A DNA stretch of 64,000 nucleotides from Rhizobium cauense (GTDB lineage Bacteria > Pseudomonadota > Alphaproteobacteria > Rhizobiales > Rhizobiaceae), in the NCBI RefSeq assembly GCF_019511525.1, contig NZ_JAEUAT010000010.1:62001-126000 (forward strand), in the 5' to 3' direction. Below are positions 51,050 to 59,280 of this stretch, piece by piece. The position numbers and the translations under genes are program-made. The notes below the pieces were generated by a model. It was not told the DNA's origin. It did no database searches and worked only from the letters and a program-made list of their open reading frames with translations. Within the stretch, counting starts at the first letter, position 1; every line of letters begins with the position of its first letter.

Positions 51050-51499
51050 TCAGCCCAGAAAGCGATCCCTCTGCTCCGGGCTTGGCACGAAGCAGGTTGA
51101 ACGCCGGCCGGCAATGCGCAATCGGTTGCGGGCGACGAACTCGTAAAGCCTGTCGGCAAGTCCCTGCGGCAACAGCCTGAGGACCTTGACCAGCGACCAG
51201 GGAAAACCGAGCCCCGCAGCCATGCGGATCGTCCCTCGCGACTTGAAGTGAGCGCGCCCGTCCTCGATCAGGATGTTGGTTTCGTAGTCGCGTCCGTCCA
51301 GCCCGTAGTGCCTGTAGAGTGCTTCCCCGAGCGGCGACTGCGCAGCAAGGAAACGGTAACGCTCCGCTCGGTCATGTTTCAGAACGAACTGGATCCATGC
51401 CGAGCAGAACACGCATTCGCCATCGAACACGATAAGCGGTTTGTCATCCGCAAAGGCCGGCACGGTGGTATCGGTGCGATAGCTGTAAGGACCGCGCAT
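51050..51499 (-). CDS. DCC family thiol-disulfide oxidoreductase (DUF393)
   Basis: A 149-aa protein of the DCC family, named for the DGECVFC motif seen here at about residues 26-32, a DxxCxxC putative redox centre in a thioredoxin-like setting. The C-terminal LPQGLADRLYEFVARNR is typical. ATG 51499 gives the expected length; the longer frame reads into the upstream metallo-hydrolase gene. It starts four bases after that gene's stop, so the pair is co-transcribed. Confidence 0.85.
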   Translation of the reverse strand: MRGPYSYRTDTTVPAFADDKPLIVFDGECVFCSAWIQFVLKHDRAERYRFLAAQSPLGEALYRHYGLDGRDYETNILIEDGRAHFKSRGTIRMAAGLGFPWSLVKVLRLLPQGLADRLYEFVARNRLRIAGRRSTCFVPSPEQRDRFLG

Positions 51500-51503
51500 G
51501 AAG

Positions 51504-52421
51504 CTAGCTCCGCTTCGCCGGTTGGTACGATCCGAGCAGCGCAGGTGGTCCATCTGTCTCGATTTCGCCGCGCTCGATGAGATCCTCGATATGGGCAAGA
51601 ACGGAAAGTGCGGCGGCGCCGTGCAGGCGCGGGTCGGTGTCGCGATAGATCACCTTCACCATGTCAGGGATGTTGCGATCGCCGGCACGGATCCTGCCGA
51701 GGACGGCGCGCTCGCGCATCCGGCGGTGGGTCTTGAGCGCCCGCATGAAGGAAACCGGTTTGCGCACCGGACCGCCATGTCCCGGGAACAGCACGCGGTC
51801 GTGGCGCTCGATCAGCTTGTCGAGGGAGGCCATATAGTCGGCCATGGAGCCGTCCGGTGGCGCAACGATTGACGTGGCCCATGCCATGACATGGTCGGCG
51901 GAAAAAAGGATGCCCGTCCCCTCCAGCGCGAACGCGGCGTGATTGGCCGTATGTCCGGGTGTCAGCACTCCCCTCAGCTTCCAGCCGTCGCCCTCGATCG
52001 TTTCGCCATCGCCAATTGCAATGTCGGGCCTGAAATCGTGATCCGAGCTCTCGGCAAAGGGATTGACTTCGCCCTGGTGCAACGGTCGGGCGGCGCGGTG
52101 CGGCCCTTCGGCTACGATCCGCGCGCCGGTTGCCGCCTGCAGGCGCCGCGAGAGGGGGGAGTGATCGCGATGCGTATGGCTGACGAAGATATGAGTGACC
52201 TCGCGTCCGTCGAGCGCTGCCATCAAGGCCTGGAAGTGCGCTTCGTCCTCCGGCCCGGGATCGATGACTGCCGTCGAGCGGTCCCCGACAATGTAGCTGT
52301 TGGTGCCGTGGAAGGTGAAGGCGCTCGGATTGTTGACTGTGACGCGCTGCACGCCTGGCGCAACAGGTACCGCTTGGCCATAGGCCGGCTCGAAGGCCAG
52401 GTTGAACTCGGGACTTGCCAT
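51504..52421 (-). CDS. MBL-fold metallo-hydrolase (LACTB2-like)
   Basis: A 305-aa metallo-beta-lactamase-fold hydrolase. The dinuclear zinc motif HxHxDH is HTHRDH (about residues 81-86), with later ligands in GHTANH, SADHVM and PGHGGP. The N-terminal FHGTNSYIVGD and the C-terminal winged-helix-like region place it near LACTB2, which includes nucleases and thioesterases. Its start directly abuts the cupin gene stop, and the DCC gene follows; the three form one transcript. Confidence 0.9.
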   Translation of the reverse strand: MASPEFNLAFEPAYGQAVPVAPGVQRVTVNNPSAFTFHGTNSYIVGDRSTAVIDPGPEDEAHFQALMAALDGREVTHIFVSHTHRDHSPLSRRLQAATGARIVAEGPHRAARPLHQGEVNPFAESSDHDFRPDIAIGDGETIEGDGWKLRGVLTPGHTANHAAFALEGTGILFSADHVMAWATSIVAPPDGSMADYMASLDKLIERHDRVLFPGHGGPVRKPVSFMRALKTHRRMRERAVLGRIRAGDRNIPDMVKVIYRDTDPRLHGAAALSVLAHIEDLIERGEIETDGPPALLGSYQPAKRS

Positions 52422-52718
52422 CTACTTGTATTCGATCTCGATGAAGGACATCGGCTGGTCGCCGGCATTGACGACATTGTGCTCCACGCCGACATCGCGC
52501 CGGTAGGCCGCGCCCTTGGCAACATCGACCCTGCGGCTGCCGTCCTTTTCCTCCAGCAGAAACTGGCAGTCGGTCATCGGCACGACGACATAGCCCATCC
52601 CATGGGTGTGAATGCCGGTGTCGGCGCCCGGCTCGAAGTCCCAACGCGTGATCCGAACCACAGCATCGTCAAGCAGCAGCGTTGCAAGGGCAGGCGGGCG
52701 GGCGCGGTACTGGCTCAT
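52422..52718 (-). CDS. Small cupin-domain protein
   Basis: A 98-aa single cupin. The first motif is visible as GADTGIHTHGMGYVVVP, with the two His and a Gly of the metal-binding G(X)5HXH pattern, and the second as GVEHNVVNAGDQP, whose His may complete the site. The substrate is unknown. ATG 52718 is preceded by GGAG at five bases. It heads the cupin, metallo-hydrolase, DCC gene run. Confidence 0.85.
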   Translation of the reverse strand: MSQYRARPPALATLLLDDAVVRITRWDFEPGADTGIHTHGMGYVVVPMTDCQFLLEEKDGSRRVDVAKGAAYRRDVGVEHNVVNAGDQPMSFIEIEYK

Positions 52719-52878
52719 CGTCACTCCATCGTCCTGTACGGTCGACGCGAGACCTACCATGGCGTCGCAAAAAGCGCACAGAAATATGCGATCGCCCGAA
52801 ACTTAATGATTGTGACCGCAGGCGAGCTTTGCTAAGCAGGCGTCGATTTGGCAAGCGGTCTCCGCTTTCAAGCTCTGG

Positions 52879-52953
52879 TGGGGCGTCGCCAAGCGGTAAG
52901 GCACCGGTTTTTGGTACCGGCATTCCCAGGTTCGAATCCTGGCGCCCCAGCCA
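52879..52953 (+). tRNA. tRNA-Gln (anticodon UUG)
   Basis: A complete cloverleaf: acceptor TGGGGCG with CGCCCCA, D arm GCC/GGC, anticodon stem CCGGT/ACCGG with loop TTTTGGT (anticodon TTG at 52911-52913), T arm CCAGG-TTCGAAT-CCTGG, discriminator G and encoded CCA. Confidence 0.97.
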
Positions 52954-53084
52954 TACCCGTAGTGGTATTTAATCCATCTTGGGCTGCTTAATATTAAGAA
53001 TTACAATCCTAAAATTGTCCGTGGCGTCACATCAACGATGTTGCCGCCTAGGCACTGTACATCAATTTCCAGAAAGTAACTCCA

Positions 53085-53516
53085 ATGCCGAATCACACTG
53101 GATTTATCCAGGAACTCAAAATCCGCTATAAGTTTGCGCCGGTATTTCTCGACGGCGGCTTTATCCCGTTTGTCCCTGAATTTGATACCGGCGTTGACCT
53201 AATTATCTATCGTGAGGAAATTGACTTACTAATAAAAATACAATTCAAGAGCAGATGGACCATTGATCGGAAGTACATGAAAAGGAACATAGGGATCGCC
53301 TTCCCTGTTGGAGAAGGCCTCTACTTGGTGCCTCATGACGAATTTGTTGAGCATATCGAAAATAATACAACATACCTGACGAGTAGGTCTTGGATGGATG
53401 ATGGAATTTACCACGGAAAGCGCCATTCGGCCAAATTGCTTGAGTATTTGAAGCCCTTTAAATTGGATGAAAAAGGTCAGAACGAAGCGATTTATAAAAG
53501 GTTCGTGCGGCAATAA
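53085..53516 (+). CDS. AT-rich orphan hypothetical protein, possible PD-(D/E)xK-like fold
   Basis: A 143-aa protein just downstream of tRNA-Gln. Base and codon use are visibly more AT-rich than every neighbour (many AAA, ATA, TTA codons), a sign of recent acquisition. An Asp at 38 (GVDLIIY) followed by Gln53-x-Lys55 (IKIQFKSR) on consecutive predicted strands resembles the D-(E/Q)xK core of restriction-like nucleases. The C-terminal half contains SWMDDGIYHGKRHSAKLLEYL, which I do not recognise. No partner gene, transposase or second repeat of the tRNA end is visible. The ribosome site is weak. The nuclease idea is inference. Confidence 0.7.
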   Translation: MPNHTGFIQELKIRYKFAPVFLDGGFIPFVPEFDTGVDLIIYREEIDLLIKIQFKSRWTIDRKYMKRNIGIAFPVGEGLYLVPHDEFVEHIENNTTYLTSRSWMDDGIYHGKRHSAKLLEYLKPFKLDEKGQNEAIYKRFVRQ

Positions 53517-53589
53517 CGGCGTTTCTACAAATATCAAGCCGGTCGCCTACCGATCTTTACTGGCGGGCGACCAGCTAATCTGATTAGTC

Positions 53590-54003
53590 TTACTGTGCGG
53601 GCTTTGCTGGCGCCAGGAACTCGGCGCAATAGGATGGGCCGTTCTGGCCTGGGATATCGCCGACGACGCGGATGCTGCGGATGGTGTAGTCGGAGCTGGT
53701 CGCGATTTCAGCCTGGCACCGCAGATACTGCGTCCGGGCTGGCGAGATCTGCTTGCCGCGCTTGCCATCGGCGCCTTCCGCGTATTTCGCGGGCACGCGA
53801 ACCGTCTTGTAGCCGCCCTTCCACGTGTAGTTGACGCCCGAGCCGTTCTCGATGTCGTTGATCGGCGGGCCGTAGGCGGCGAAGAACTTGCCGGCCGACT
53901 GGCCAACCCAGCGGCTGGAGATCGGGTCTGCGGAGGTCTGAACGGTCGTGCAGCCGGCAAGCGCAATGGCAAGCCCAGCCGCGGCAAAGGTGCGGAGTTT
54001 CAT
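53590..54003 (-). CDS. Hypothetical lipoprotein
   Basis: A 137-aa protein with a short signal peptide and lipobox LAGC (Cys at about residue 18). The domain contains FFAAYGPPINDIENGSG and YTWKGGYKTVRVP, suggesting a small beta-rich fold similar to SmpA/BamE-like lipoproteins, then a cysteine pair (YLRCQAEI and PSYCAEF). Function is unknown. ATG 54003 is the only start that gives a proper signal peptide. Confidence 0.8.
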   Translation of the reverse strand: MKLRTFAAAGLAIALAGCTTVQTSADPISSRWVGQSAGKFFAAYGPPINDIENGSGVNYTWKGGYKTVRVPAKYAEGADGKRGKQISPARTQYLRCQAEIATSSDYTIRSIRVVGDIPGQNGPSYCAEFLAPAKPAQ

Positions 54004-54228
54004 TCTATCGTCCCTGAAGTTGTCGCGCATTCGACGGCGGGAATCGCTGGTCTGCAACGGTTTCCGCTTGTCCCGCCGAGCGCTTTAGCGTGGAACCCGG
54101 CAAAAGAAAATCGGCCCGCCTTCGCAATTGCAAAATTTGCCGAGAGTGTGGCTTTTTGTTCCAGAAAATGTGTGCTTTGTCGCCCTCAGGCGTCTCCGAA
54201 AAAATGCGCCGGCTTTTGAATTTTGGTG

Positions 54229-54257
54229 CTTGCGCAACGGGATGGGCCGGTCTATAG
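54229..54257 (+). promoter_or_regulatory. Promoter of tRNA-Pro
   Basis: CTTGCG (54229-54234), a 17-base spacer and CTATAG (54252-54257) match the rhizobial sigma-70 consensus CTTGAC-N17-CTATAT closely, with transcription expected to begin a few bases before the tRNA at 54273. Confidence 0.75.
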
Positions 54258-54272
54258 AGGCGCCGCTGGTCA

Positions 54273-54349
54273 CGGAGTGTAGCGCAGTCTGGTAGCGCAC
54301 CACGTTCGGGACGTGGGGGTCGAGTGTTCGAATCACTCCACTCCGACCA
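54273..54349 (+). tRNA. tRNA-Pro (anticodon CGG)
   Basis: Acceptor CGGAGTG pairs with CACTCCG, the anticodon stem CCACG/CGTGG holds loop TTCGGGA (anticodon CGG at 54307-54309), and the T arm is GAGTG-TTCGAAT-CACTC. Discriminator A and CCA are encoded. Confidence 0.97.
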
Positions 54350-54353
54350 GCCG

Positions 54354-54381
54354 AAAAGCCCGCGCAAGCGGGCTTTTTTCT
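54354..54381 (+). terminator. Intrinsic terminator after tRNA-Pro
   Basis: AAAAGCCCGC (54354-54363) pairs with GCGGGCTTTT (54368-54377) around GCAA, followed by more Ts. Confidence 0.92.
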
Positions 54382-54584
54382 TTGCAGTACAATGCCGGAT
54401 TTGTCTCACGCCGCGAACCAAAAACGCGGTCGGTGAAGCCGCGTGGTCTGCCCATATGTTTGACAGCCGACGGATCGTCAAACCGGCCAATGACCGCAGC
54501 CTCCTCCATTTGGTCATCTTGCCTGTCCTTTTTATCTTGAGCACAACACTCACCAAACTCAGCCATGGCTTGCTAGGACTGTTT

Positions 54585-56174
54585 ATGGGCGATCCGCATG
54601 AGAAGGCATGGGATGTCGCAATTGTCGGGGCCGGGATGGGTGGCTCTGCGCTTGCCTACTCGTTGGCGTTGTCTGGTCGCCGGGTCCTGATCATCGAGAG
54701 AGGCGCGGCGGCGATCGACCGAGGCGCTGGCGGCGTGGACATGCCTGAAGGCGAAGAGTTGATCCGTCTCGGGCAGTGGCCCGACCGCATCAAGGGGACG
54801 GTCGATGGCGTGACGAGCGCCTTCCTGCCATCGCTTGGCTGCGGTCTCGGCGGCTCCACACTGCTCTATGCCGCAGCCTTGGAGCGCTTCCAGCGCGACG
54901 ATTTCCAAACGCCGGCGGACGGAGAGGGAAGGGCTCCGGCATGGCCGGTTCCCTATGATGACATGGCGCCTTTTTACCGCGCGGCGGAAGAGCGTTTCCA
55001 GGTGCGCGGCGGGTTCGATCCCTTGCAGGGGCCTGGCGATCAACTCTGGGATCCTGATCCTCTCAATGCGTGCGATCGTCACTTCTTTCAGTCGTTGCGC
55101 CACAACGGCATGCATCCCTATCGGCTGCATGTCGCCGATACCGTCCATCCGGACGGGGGGAAGATGAATGCGCGCGACGCATTTCTCGAGCCGGCGCTCG
55201 AAACGGGCAATGTGAGCATACTGACGGATTGCATCGTCGAGCGGATTGAAGCCAACGGCGCCAATGTGACGGAGCTTCTTTGCCGGAGCAAAGGACACGA
55301 GTTCAAGGTGAAGGCGGGAGTTTACGCCCTTGCTGCCGGTGCCCTTTCAACTCCGGTTCTGATGCTCAACTCGGCAAGCCCGATCTGGCCCTCCGGCGTT
55401 GCGAACTCGTCGGGCATGGTCGGTCGCAACTTGATGTTCCATCTTTCCGATTTTATCGCGGTTTGGCCGCGCCGGGGCACCCGGGTGCGCTCACCGACGA
55501 AGGCAATCGGCCTGCGTGACTTCTACTCGCATCAGGGAAGCAAACTTGGGCAGATACAGTCTACGGGTCTGACAGCCGGTCGCGGCAATGTCCTGCACTT
55601 TCTCAGAGGGAAGCTTGAGCGTAGCCGGCCGGGCCTGTTCAGGCTGGTGAAACCGTTTTTGCATATTCCGGCGATGCTGGGCTCCCTGCTTTTCGGAAGG
55701 GCGACGATCTTTGCGTCGATTATGGAAGACTATCCCTATCCCGAGAACCGCGTTGTCCCGGGCGGAGACGCGCCATGCGATATTCACTTCCACTATACCG
55801 TCCACGAGGAATTGAAGGAGCGCATAGGACGTTTCCGACATCTCTATCGCGCGGTTTTTGCAAGGCACCGCATGGCAGTGCTCAGTTCGGGCGTCAGCCT
55901 GAACCTTGGCCACGCCTGCGGCACCTGCCGCTTCGGCGATGATCCGAAAACATCAGTCCTCGATAAAAACAACCGTTCGCACGATATCTCCAACCTGTTC
56001 GTCGTCGACGGCTCATTCTTCCCGAGCAGCGGCGGCACGAATCCGAGCCTGACGATCGCCGCAAATGCCTTGCGGGTCGGCCTTTTCATGGCGTCGCTTT
56101 TTGCCGGAGGCGAGTTCTGCGCGGCTCCGATCGGAGAGCCAGGCGCGGCGATGGAGCCGGAAGTTCAGGCCTGA
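54585..56174 (+). CDS. GMC-type FAD-dependent oxidoreductase
   Basis: A 529-aa flavoprotein of the glucose-methanol-choline oxidoreductase superfamily. The N-terminal dinucleotide-binding motif VAIVGAGMGGSALAYSLA (about residues 12-29) is followed by ERGAA; SLGCGLGGSTLLYAAAL matches the GMC substrate/FAD segment, and the C-terminal GHACGTCRFGDDP, then LFVVDGSFFPSSGGTNPSLTIAANAL, is the GMC signature with the usual His replaced by its surroundings HACGT. The substrate, probably an alcohol or sterol-like compound, is unknown. The start is ATG 54585 with AGGA upstream; the frame runs back through the tRNA without a plausible start. No electron-acceptor subunit gene is adjacent. Confidence 0.88.
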   Translation: MGDPHEKAWDVAIVGAGMGGSALAYSLALSGRRVLIIERGAAAIDRGAGGVDMPEGEELIRLGQWPDRIKGTVDGVTSAFLPSLGCGLGGSTLLYAAALERFQRDDFQTPADGEGRAPAWPVPYDDMAPFYRAAEERFQVRGGFDPLQGPGDQLWDPDPLNACDRHFFQSLRHNGMHPYRLHVADTVHPDGGKMNARDAFLEPALETGNVSILTDCIVERIEANGANVTELLCRSKGHEFKVKAGVYALAAGALSTPVLMLNSASPIWPSGVANSSGMVGRNLMFHLSDFIAVWPRRGTRVRSPTKAIGLRDFYSHQGSKLGQIQSTGLTAGRGNVLHFLRGKLERSRPGLFRLVKPFLHIPAMLGSLLFGRATIFASIMEDYPYPENRVVPGGDAPCDIHFHYTVHEELKERIGRFRHLYRAVFARHRMAVLSSGVSLNLGHACGTCRFGDDPKTSVLDKNNRSHDISNLFVVDGSFFPSSGGTNPSLTIAANALRVGLFMASLFAGGEFCAAPIGEPGAAMEPEVQA

Positions 56175-56303
56175 CCTTTGAGTCGCAAATGGGCCTTCAT
56201 ATGTCGCCTTTCGGTATCCATGAAAATAAGCTTGGACTAAAGTAGCAACCTTCACATCAAATATATCAGGGCAAGCACGCTTCTGGCGGGCGAGGAACAG
56301 TGC

Positions 56304-56537
56304 ATGAAAGCCTCAGAATACAAAGCTGCGGTTGCCGTCACAGGACTGAGCGCCGCAGGTGTCGAACGGCTCTTCGGAGTCGACCATGTGACAACGGGAC
56401 GCTGGGCATCCGGCGAGCAGGAAGTGCCACGTGCGGTGGGTTTGTCCCTGCTATTGATGGCGGCGGCGAACGTCTCGGTCACCCAGGCGCAGATATTGGC
56501 CGATGGCGCCGACATCCGGCTGGCCAGGATTGCCTGA
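56304..56537 (+). CDS. Small HTH-like DNA-binding protein
   Basis: A 77-aa protein whose residues about 13-40 (TGLSAAGVERLFGVDHVTTGRW, in two halves LSAAGVERLFGVD and VTTGRW) look like a helix-turn-helix of the XRE/Cro kind used by small phage-like or chromosomal regulators. A GAGGA site precedes ATG 56304. Targets are unknown; the neighbouring oxidoreductase or the 71-aa gene are candidates. The 129-bp gap upstream shows no other gene. Confidence 0.65.
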   Translation: MKASEYKAAVAVTGLSAAGVERLFGVDHVTTGRWASGEQEVPRAVGLSLLLMAAANVSVTQAQILADGADIRLARIA

Positions 56538-56592
56538 TCCCATGACATCCGTCTATGCGCGTACGTCGCTCCAGTCTGTGACCGGGACGACC

Positions 56593-56808
56593 CTATGCAC
56601 CGAGGATTGCATCGATCTGCGCAATCAAGGTCGCATAGGTCTCGATGTGTCGGTGATACTCGTTGCGAATCTGCTCAGTGATGTCGGAAAGCGGTCCGCC
56701 GCCCTCGGAGCGGAAGTGCTTGACCTCATTCTCGCTCATTGACTGGAGGCTGTCCTCATACTCCTTGATCCGCTGGGTATAGTCTTCGCGAAGTTTTTCC
56801 AGGCTCAT
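56593..56808 (-). CDS. Hypothetical 71-aa helical protein
   Basis: A short charged protein likely to be mostly helical: MSLEKLREDYTQRIKEYEDS with heptad-like leucines, a Gly-rich turn (EGGGPLSD) and a second helix EQIRNEYHRHIETYATLIAQ. An AGGAGAG site stands six bases before ATG 56808. I do not recognise a family. Confidence 0.65.
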   Translation of the reverse strand: MSLEKLREDYTQRIKEYEDSLQSMSENEVKHFRSEGGGPLSDITEQIRNEYHRHIETYATLIAQIDAILGA

Positions 56809-56915
56809 TTGATCTCTCCTGCGACCGGGCGGCCGGCTCGCAAATCTTACGGTTGCCTAGAAGAGATGCGGCGCTTAAAGCAGGTTGACAATCCCAGTCC
56901 GCGAAAAGTGAACCA

Positions 56916-57737
56916 ATGAGCAGCTCGAACTTCTACTCCGACATGGGCGGCCTGCCGCCGCAGACCGAACTCCTGTCCAGCAAGGCTGTGTTCACGACGG
57001 CCTACGCCGTCATCCCGCGTACGGTGATGACTGATATCGTCACCAGTTACCTTCCGCATTGGGAGGGGACGCGCGCCTGGGTGATTTCCCGCCCGATGAC
57101 GGGTTTTTCCGAGACCTTTTCGCAATACATCATGGAAGTGCAGCCGGGTGGCGGCAGTGACAGGCCGGAGCCGGAGAAGCGTGCCGAAGGCGTGCTCTTC
57201 GTCGTCGAAGGCGAGATGACTGTCGAGTTCGAAGGAACGGCCCACGCCATGCGCACCGGTTCCTTCGCCTTCCTGCCGGCCGGTTCCCGCTGGACGCTGC
57301 GGAACGGAAGTGCCGCGCCGGTGAAGTTCCACTGGATCCGCAAAGCCTTCCAGGAAGTCGAGGGCCTGGAGCCGCCGCCGGCGATGTTCACGCATGAGGA
57401 CGAGCATCCGCCTCAGCCGATGCCGGACACCAAGGGCGTGTGGGCAACGACACGTTTCATCGATCCAGCCGACCTGCGCTACGACATGCACGTCACCATC
57501 GTGACGCTCGAACCGGGCGGGGTCATCCCCTTCATGGAGACGCACGTCATGGAGCATGGCCTCTATGTGCTTGAGGGCAAGGCCGTCTACCGTCTCAACA
57601 AGGATTGGGTCGAAGTGGAAGCGGGCGACTTCATGTGGCTGCGCGCCTTCTGCCCGCAGGCCTGCTACGCCGGGGGCCCCGGTCGCTTCCGCTATCTGCT
57701 CTACAAGGACGTCAACCGTCACATGCCCTTGTGGTAG
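56916..57737 (+). CDS. allE: (S)-ureidoglycine aminohydrolase (bicupin)
   Basis: Releases ammonia from (S)-ureidoglycine to give (S)-ureidoglycolate in allantoate catabolism. The 273-aa protein contains two cupin domains (about 60-135 and 175-262). The Mn-binding residues of the C-terminal domain are recognisable in PFMETHVMEHGLYVLEGKAVY (a Glu, His, His and later Gln in FCPQACY). The start QTELLSSKAVFTTAYAVIPR is characteristic of the family. No other purine or allantoin genes are in the window, so it is an isolated pathway gene here. A two-way terminator follows. Confidence 0.88.
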   Translation: MSSSNFYSDMGGLPPQTELLSSKAVFTTAYAVIPRTVMTDIVTSYLPHWEGTRAWVISRPMTGFSETFSQYIMEVQPGGGSDRPEPEKRAEGVLFVVEGEMTVEFEGTAHAMRTGSFAFLPAGSRWTLRNGSAAPVKFHWIRKAFQEVEGLEPPPAMFTHEDEHPPQPMPDTKGVWATTRFIDPADLRYDMHVTIVTLEPGGVIPFMETHVMEHGLYVLEGKAVYRLNKDWVEVEAGDFMWLRAFCPQACYAGGPGRFRYLLYKDVNRHMPLW

Positions 57738-57757
57738 GCGGTACGCGAGATAAAAAG

Positions 57758-57790
57758 AAACGGGGCCGATCGGGCCCCGTTTTCGTTTTT
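57758..57790. terminator. Bidirectional terminator between allE and cysN
   Basis: ACGGGGCC (57760-57767) pairs with GGCCCCGT (57773-57780), followed by TTTCGTTTTT on the plus strand and by a T-rich stretch on the minus strand. Confidence 0.85.
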
Positions 57791-57791
57791 C

Positions 57792-59279
57792 TTAGATGTC
57801 GCTTGCCGCATTCGACCAGAGATCGGCGGCCTCGGCGGCGGTCATGCGCCGCACCTCCGCCTCGTGGCGGCGGTTGGCGAAGAGTTCACTTGCCATGATC
57901 TGGTCGGCAAGATCGGCCGGCAACGACAGGATCACGCGGGCGTCGCCGCCGTGAATACCACCGAGCTCGCTGCGCTTTCCTGATATCATGCCGCCGGCGA
58001 CCGTGTTGTTGGTCTCGGGGTCGATCAGGATGAAGGAGCCGGACGCGCGGTTCTGCTCGTAGGGATCGAAGATCGCCTGTTCGTCGAAGGCGAGGCGTAC
58101 CTTGCCGATCGCGTTCATGTAGAGCGTATCGACAGGAGCCCAGGCGCCGGTCTTCAGCTCGAGCTGAGCCAACGGCTGCACCTGCACGCGTTGACGGCGG
58201 CTGCCGCTCTTCAGCCAGTAGCGCTTGCCGGCTTCGATGCCCTCAGGCTGCAGCGCCACGATCTGTGCGTCGAACGACACGCCGACCTGCGGCTGGCTGT
58301 CGATCGAGACGATCATGTCGCCGCGTGCAACGTCGACCTGACGGTCGAGAACCAGCGTGATCGCGTCGCCGGCAACGGCAGCGTTGCGCACCAGATCGAA
58401 GGTGACGATCTTGGAAACGTTGGCAACCATGCCCGACGGCAGGATCATGACGCTGTCACCCGGCTTGACGGAACCGCCGGCAACAGTGCCCTGGTAGCCA
58501 CGGAAGCTCTCGCCCGGGCGCGAGACGCGCTGTACGGAGAAGCGGAAACCGGTCGCCTGCGAGGAGCGGACGGTGGCAAGTTCGAGCGTTTCGACCAGCG
58601 TCGGGCCGGCATACCACGGCATCGATGCTTCGCCGGAGTAGACGACGTTCTCGCCCTTCAGGGCCGACATCGGGATCGCGGTGATCTGCTTGACGCCGAG
58701 CGACAGCGCGAATTCGCGGAACTCGTGCGTGATCTTCTCGAAGCCGGCGCGGTCGTAGTTCGTCAGGTCGATCTTGTTGACGGCAAGCACGAACTGCTTG
58801 ATGCCGAGCAGCGAGGCGATCGTTGCATGGCGACGCGTCTGCTCCAGAATGCCGGCGCGTGCATCGACGAGCAGGACGGCGAGATCGGCGGTGGAGGCGC
58901 CGGTCGCCATGTTGCGGGTGTACTGCTCATGGCCGGGCGTGTCGGCAACGATGAACGAGCGCTTGTCGGTCGAGAAGTAGCGATAGGCGACATCGATGGT
59001 GATGCCCTGTTCGCGCTCGGCCTGCAGGCCGTCGAGCAGCAGCGCGAAGTCGGGCAGGCCGAGATCGTTCTGCTTGCCGGTGGAATCGCGTTGCAGCGTG
59101 GCGGCCTGGTCTTCCTTGACTGCCTTGGTGTCCCAAAGCAGGCGGCCGATCAGGGTGGACTTGCCATCATCGACGCTGCCGCAGGTGATGAGGCGCAGCG
59201 GTCGCGAGTCGCGGGTCGCCGTCGCGGGTTCTGCGGCGGGCACGGCGAGGGCGTGTGCGGCGGTTACGGCTGCGGTCAT
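57792..59279 (-). CDS. cysN: Sulfate adenylyltransferase subunit 1 (GTPase subunit)
   Basis: The GTPase subunit of ATP sulfurylase, coupling GTP hydrolysis to APS formation by CysD. The 495-aa protein has an EF-Tu-like G domain: GSVDDGKSTL (G1, about residues 34-43), DTPGHEQYTRN (G3) and NKIDL (G4), then two beta-barrel domains. It ends without the APS-kinase (CysC) domain that is fused in NodQ-type and many rhizobial CysN proteins of about 630 aa. ATG 59279 is one base after the cysD stop, as expected for a coupled subunit pair. Confidence 0.96.
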   Translation of the reverse strand: MTAAVTAAHALAVPAAEPATATRDSRPLRLITCGSVDDGKSTLIGRLLWDTKAVKEDQAATLQRDSTGKQNDLGLPDFALLLDGLQAEREQGITIDVAYRYFSTDKRSFIVADTPGHEQYTRNMATGASTADLAVLLVDARAGILEQTRRHATIASLLGIKQFVLAVNKIDLTNYDRAGFEKITHEFREFALSLGVKQITAIPMSALKGENVVYSGEASMPWYAGPTLVETLELATVRSSQATGFRFSVQRVSRPGESFRGYQGTVAGGSVKPGDSVMILPSGMVANVSKIVTFDLVRNAAVAGDAITLVLDRQVDVARGDMIVSIDSQPQVGVSFDAQIVALQPEGIEAGKRYWLKSGSRRQRVQVQPLAQLELKTGAWAPVDTLYMNAIGKVRLAFDEQAIFDPYEQNRASGSFILIDPETNNTVAGGMISGKRSELGGIHGGDARVILSLPADLADQIMASELFANRRHEAEVRRMTAAEAADLWSNAASDI

Positions 59280-59280
59280 C

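Noticed and set aside
52879..53590. An integrative element bounded by tRNA-Gln
   Set aside because: I looked for a repeat of the tRNA 3' end beyond the orphan gene and for an integrase; neither is present, so no att site or element is called.
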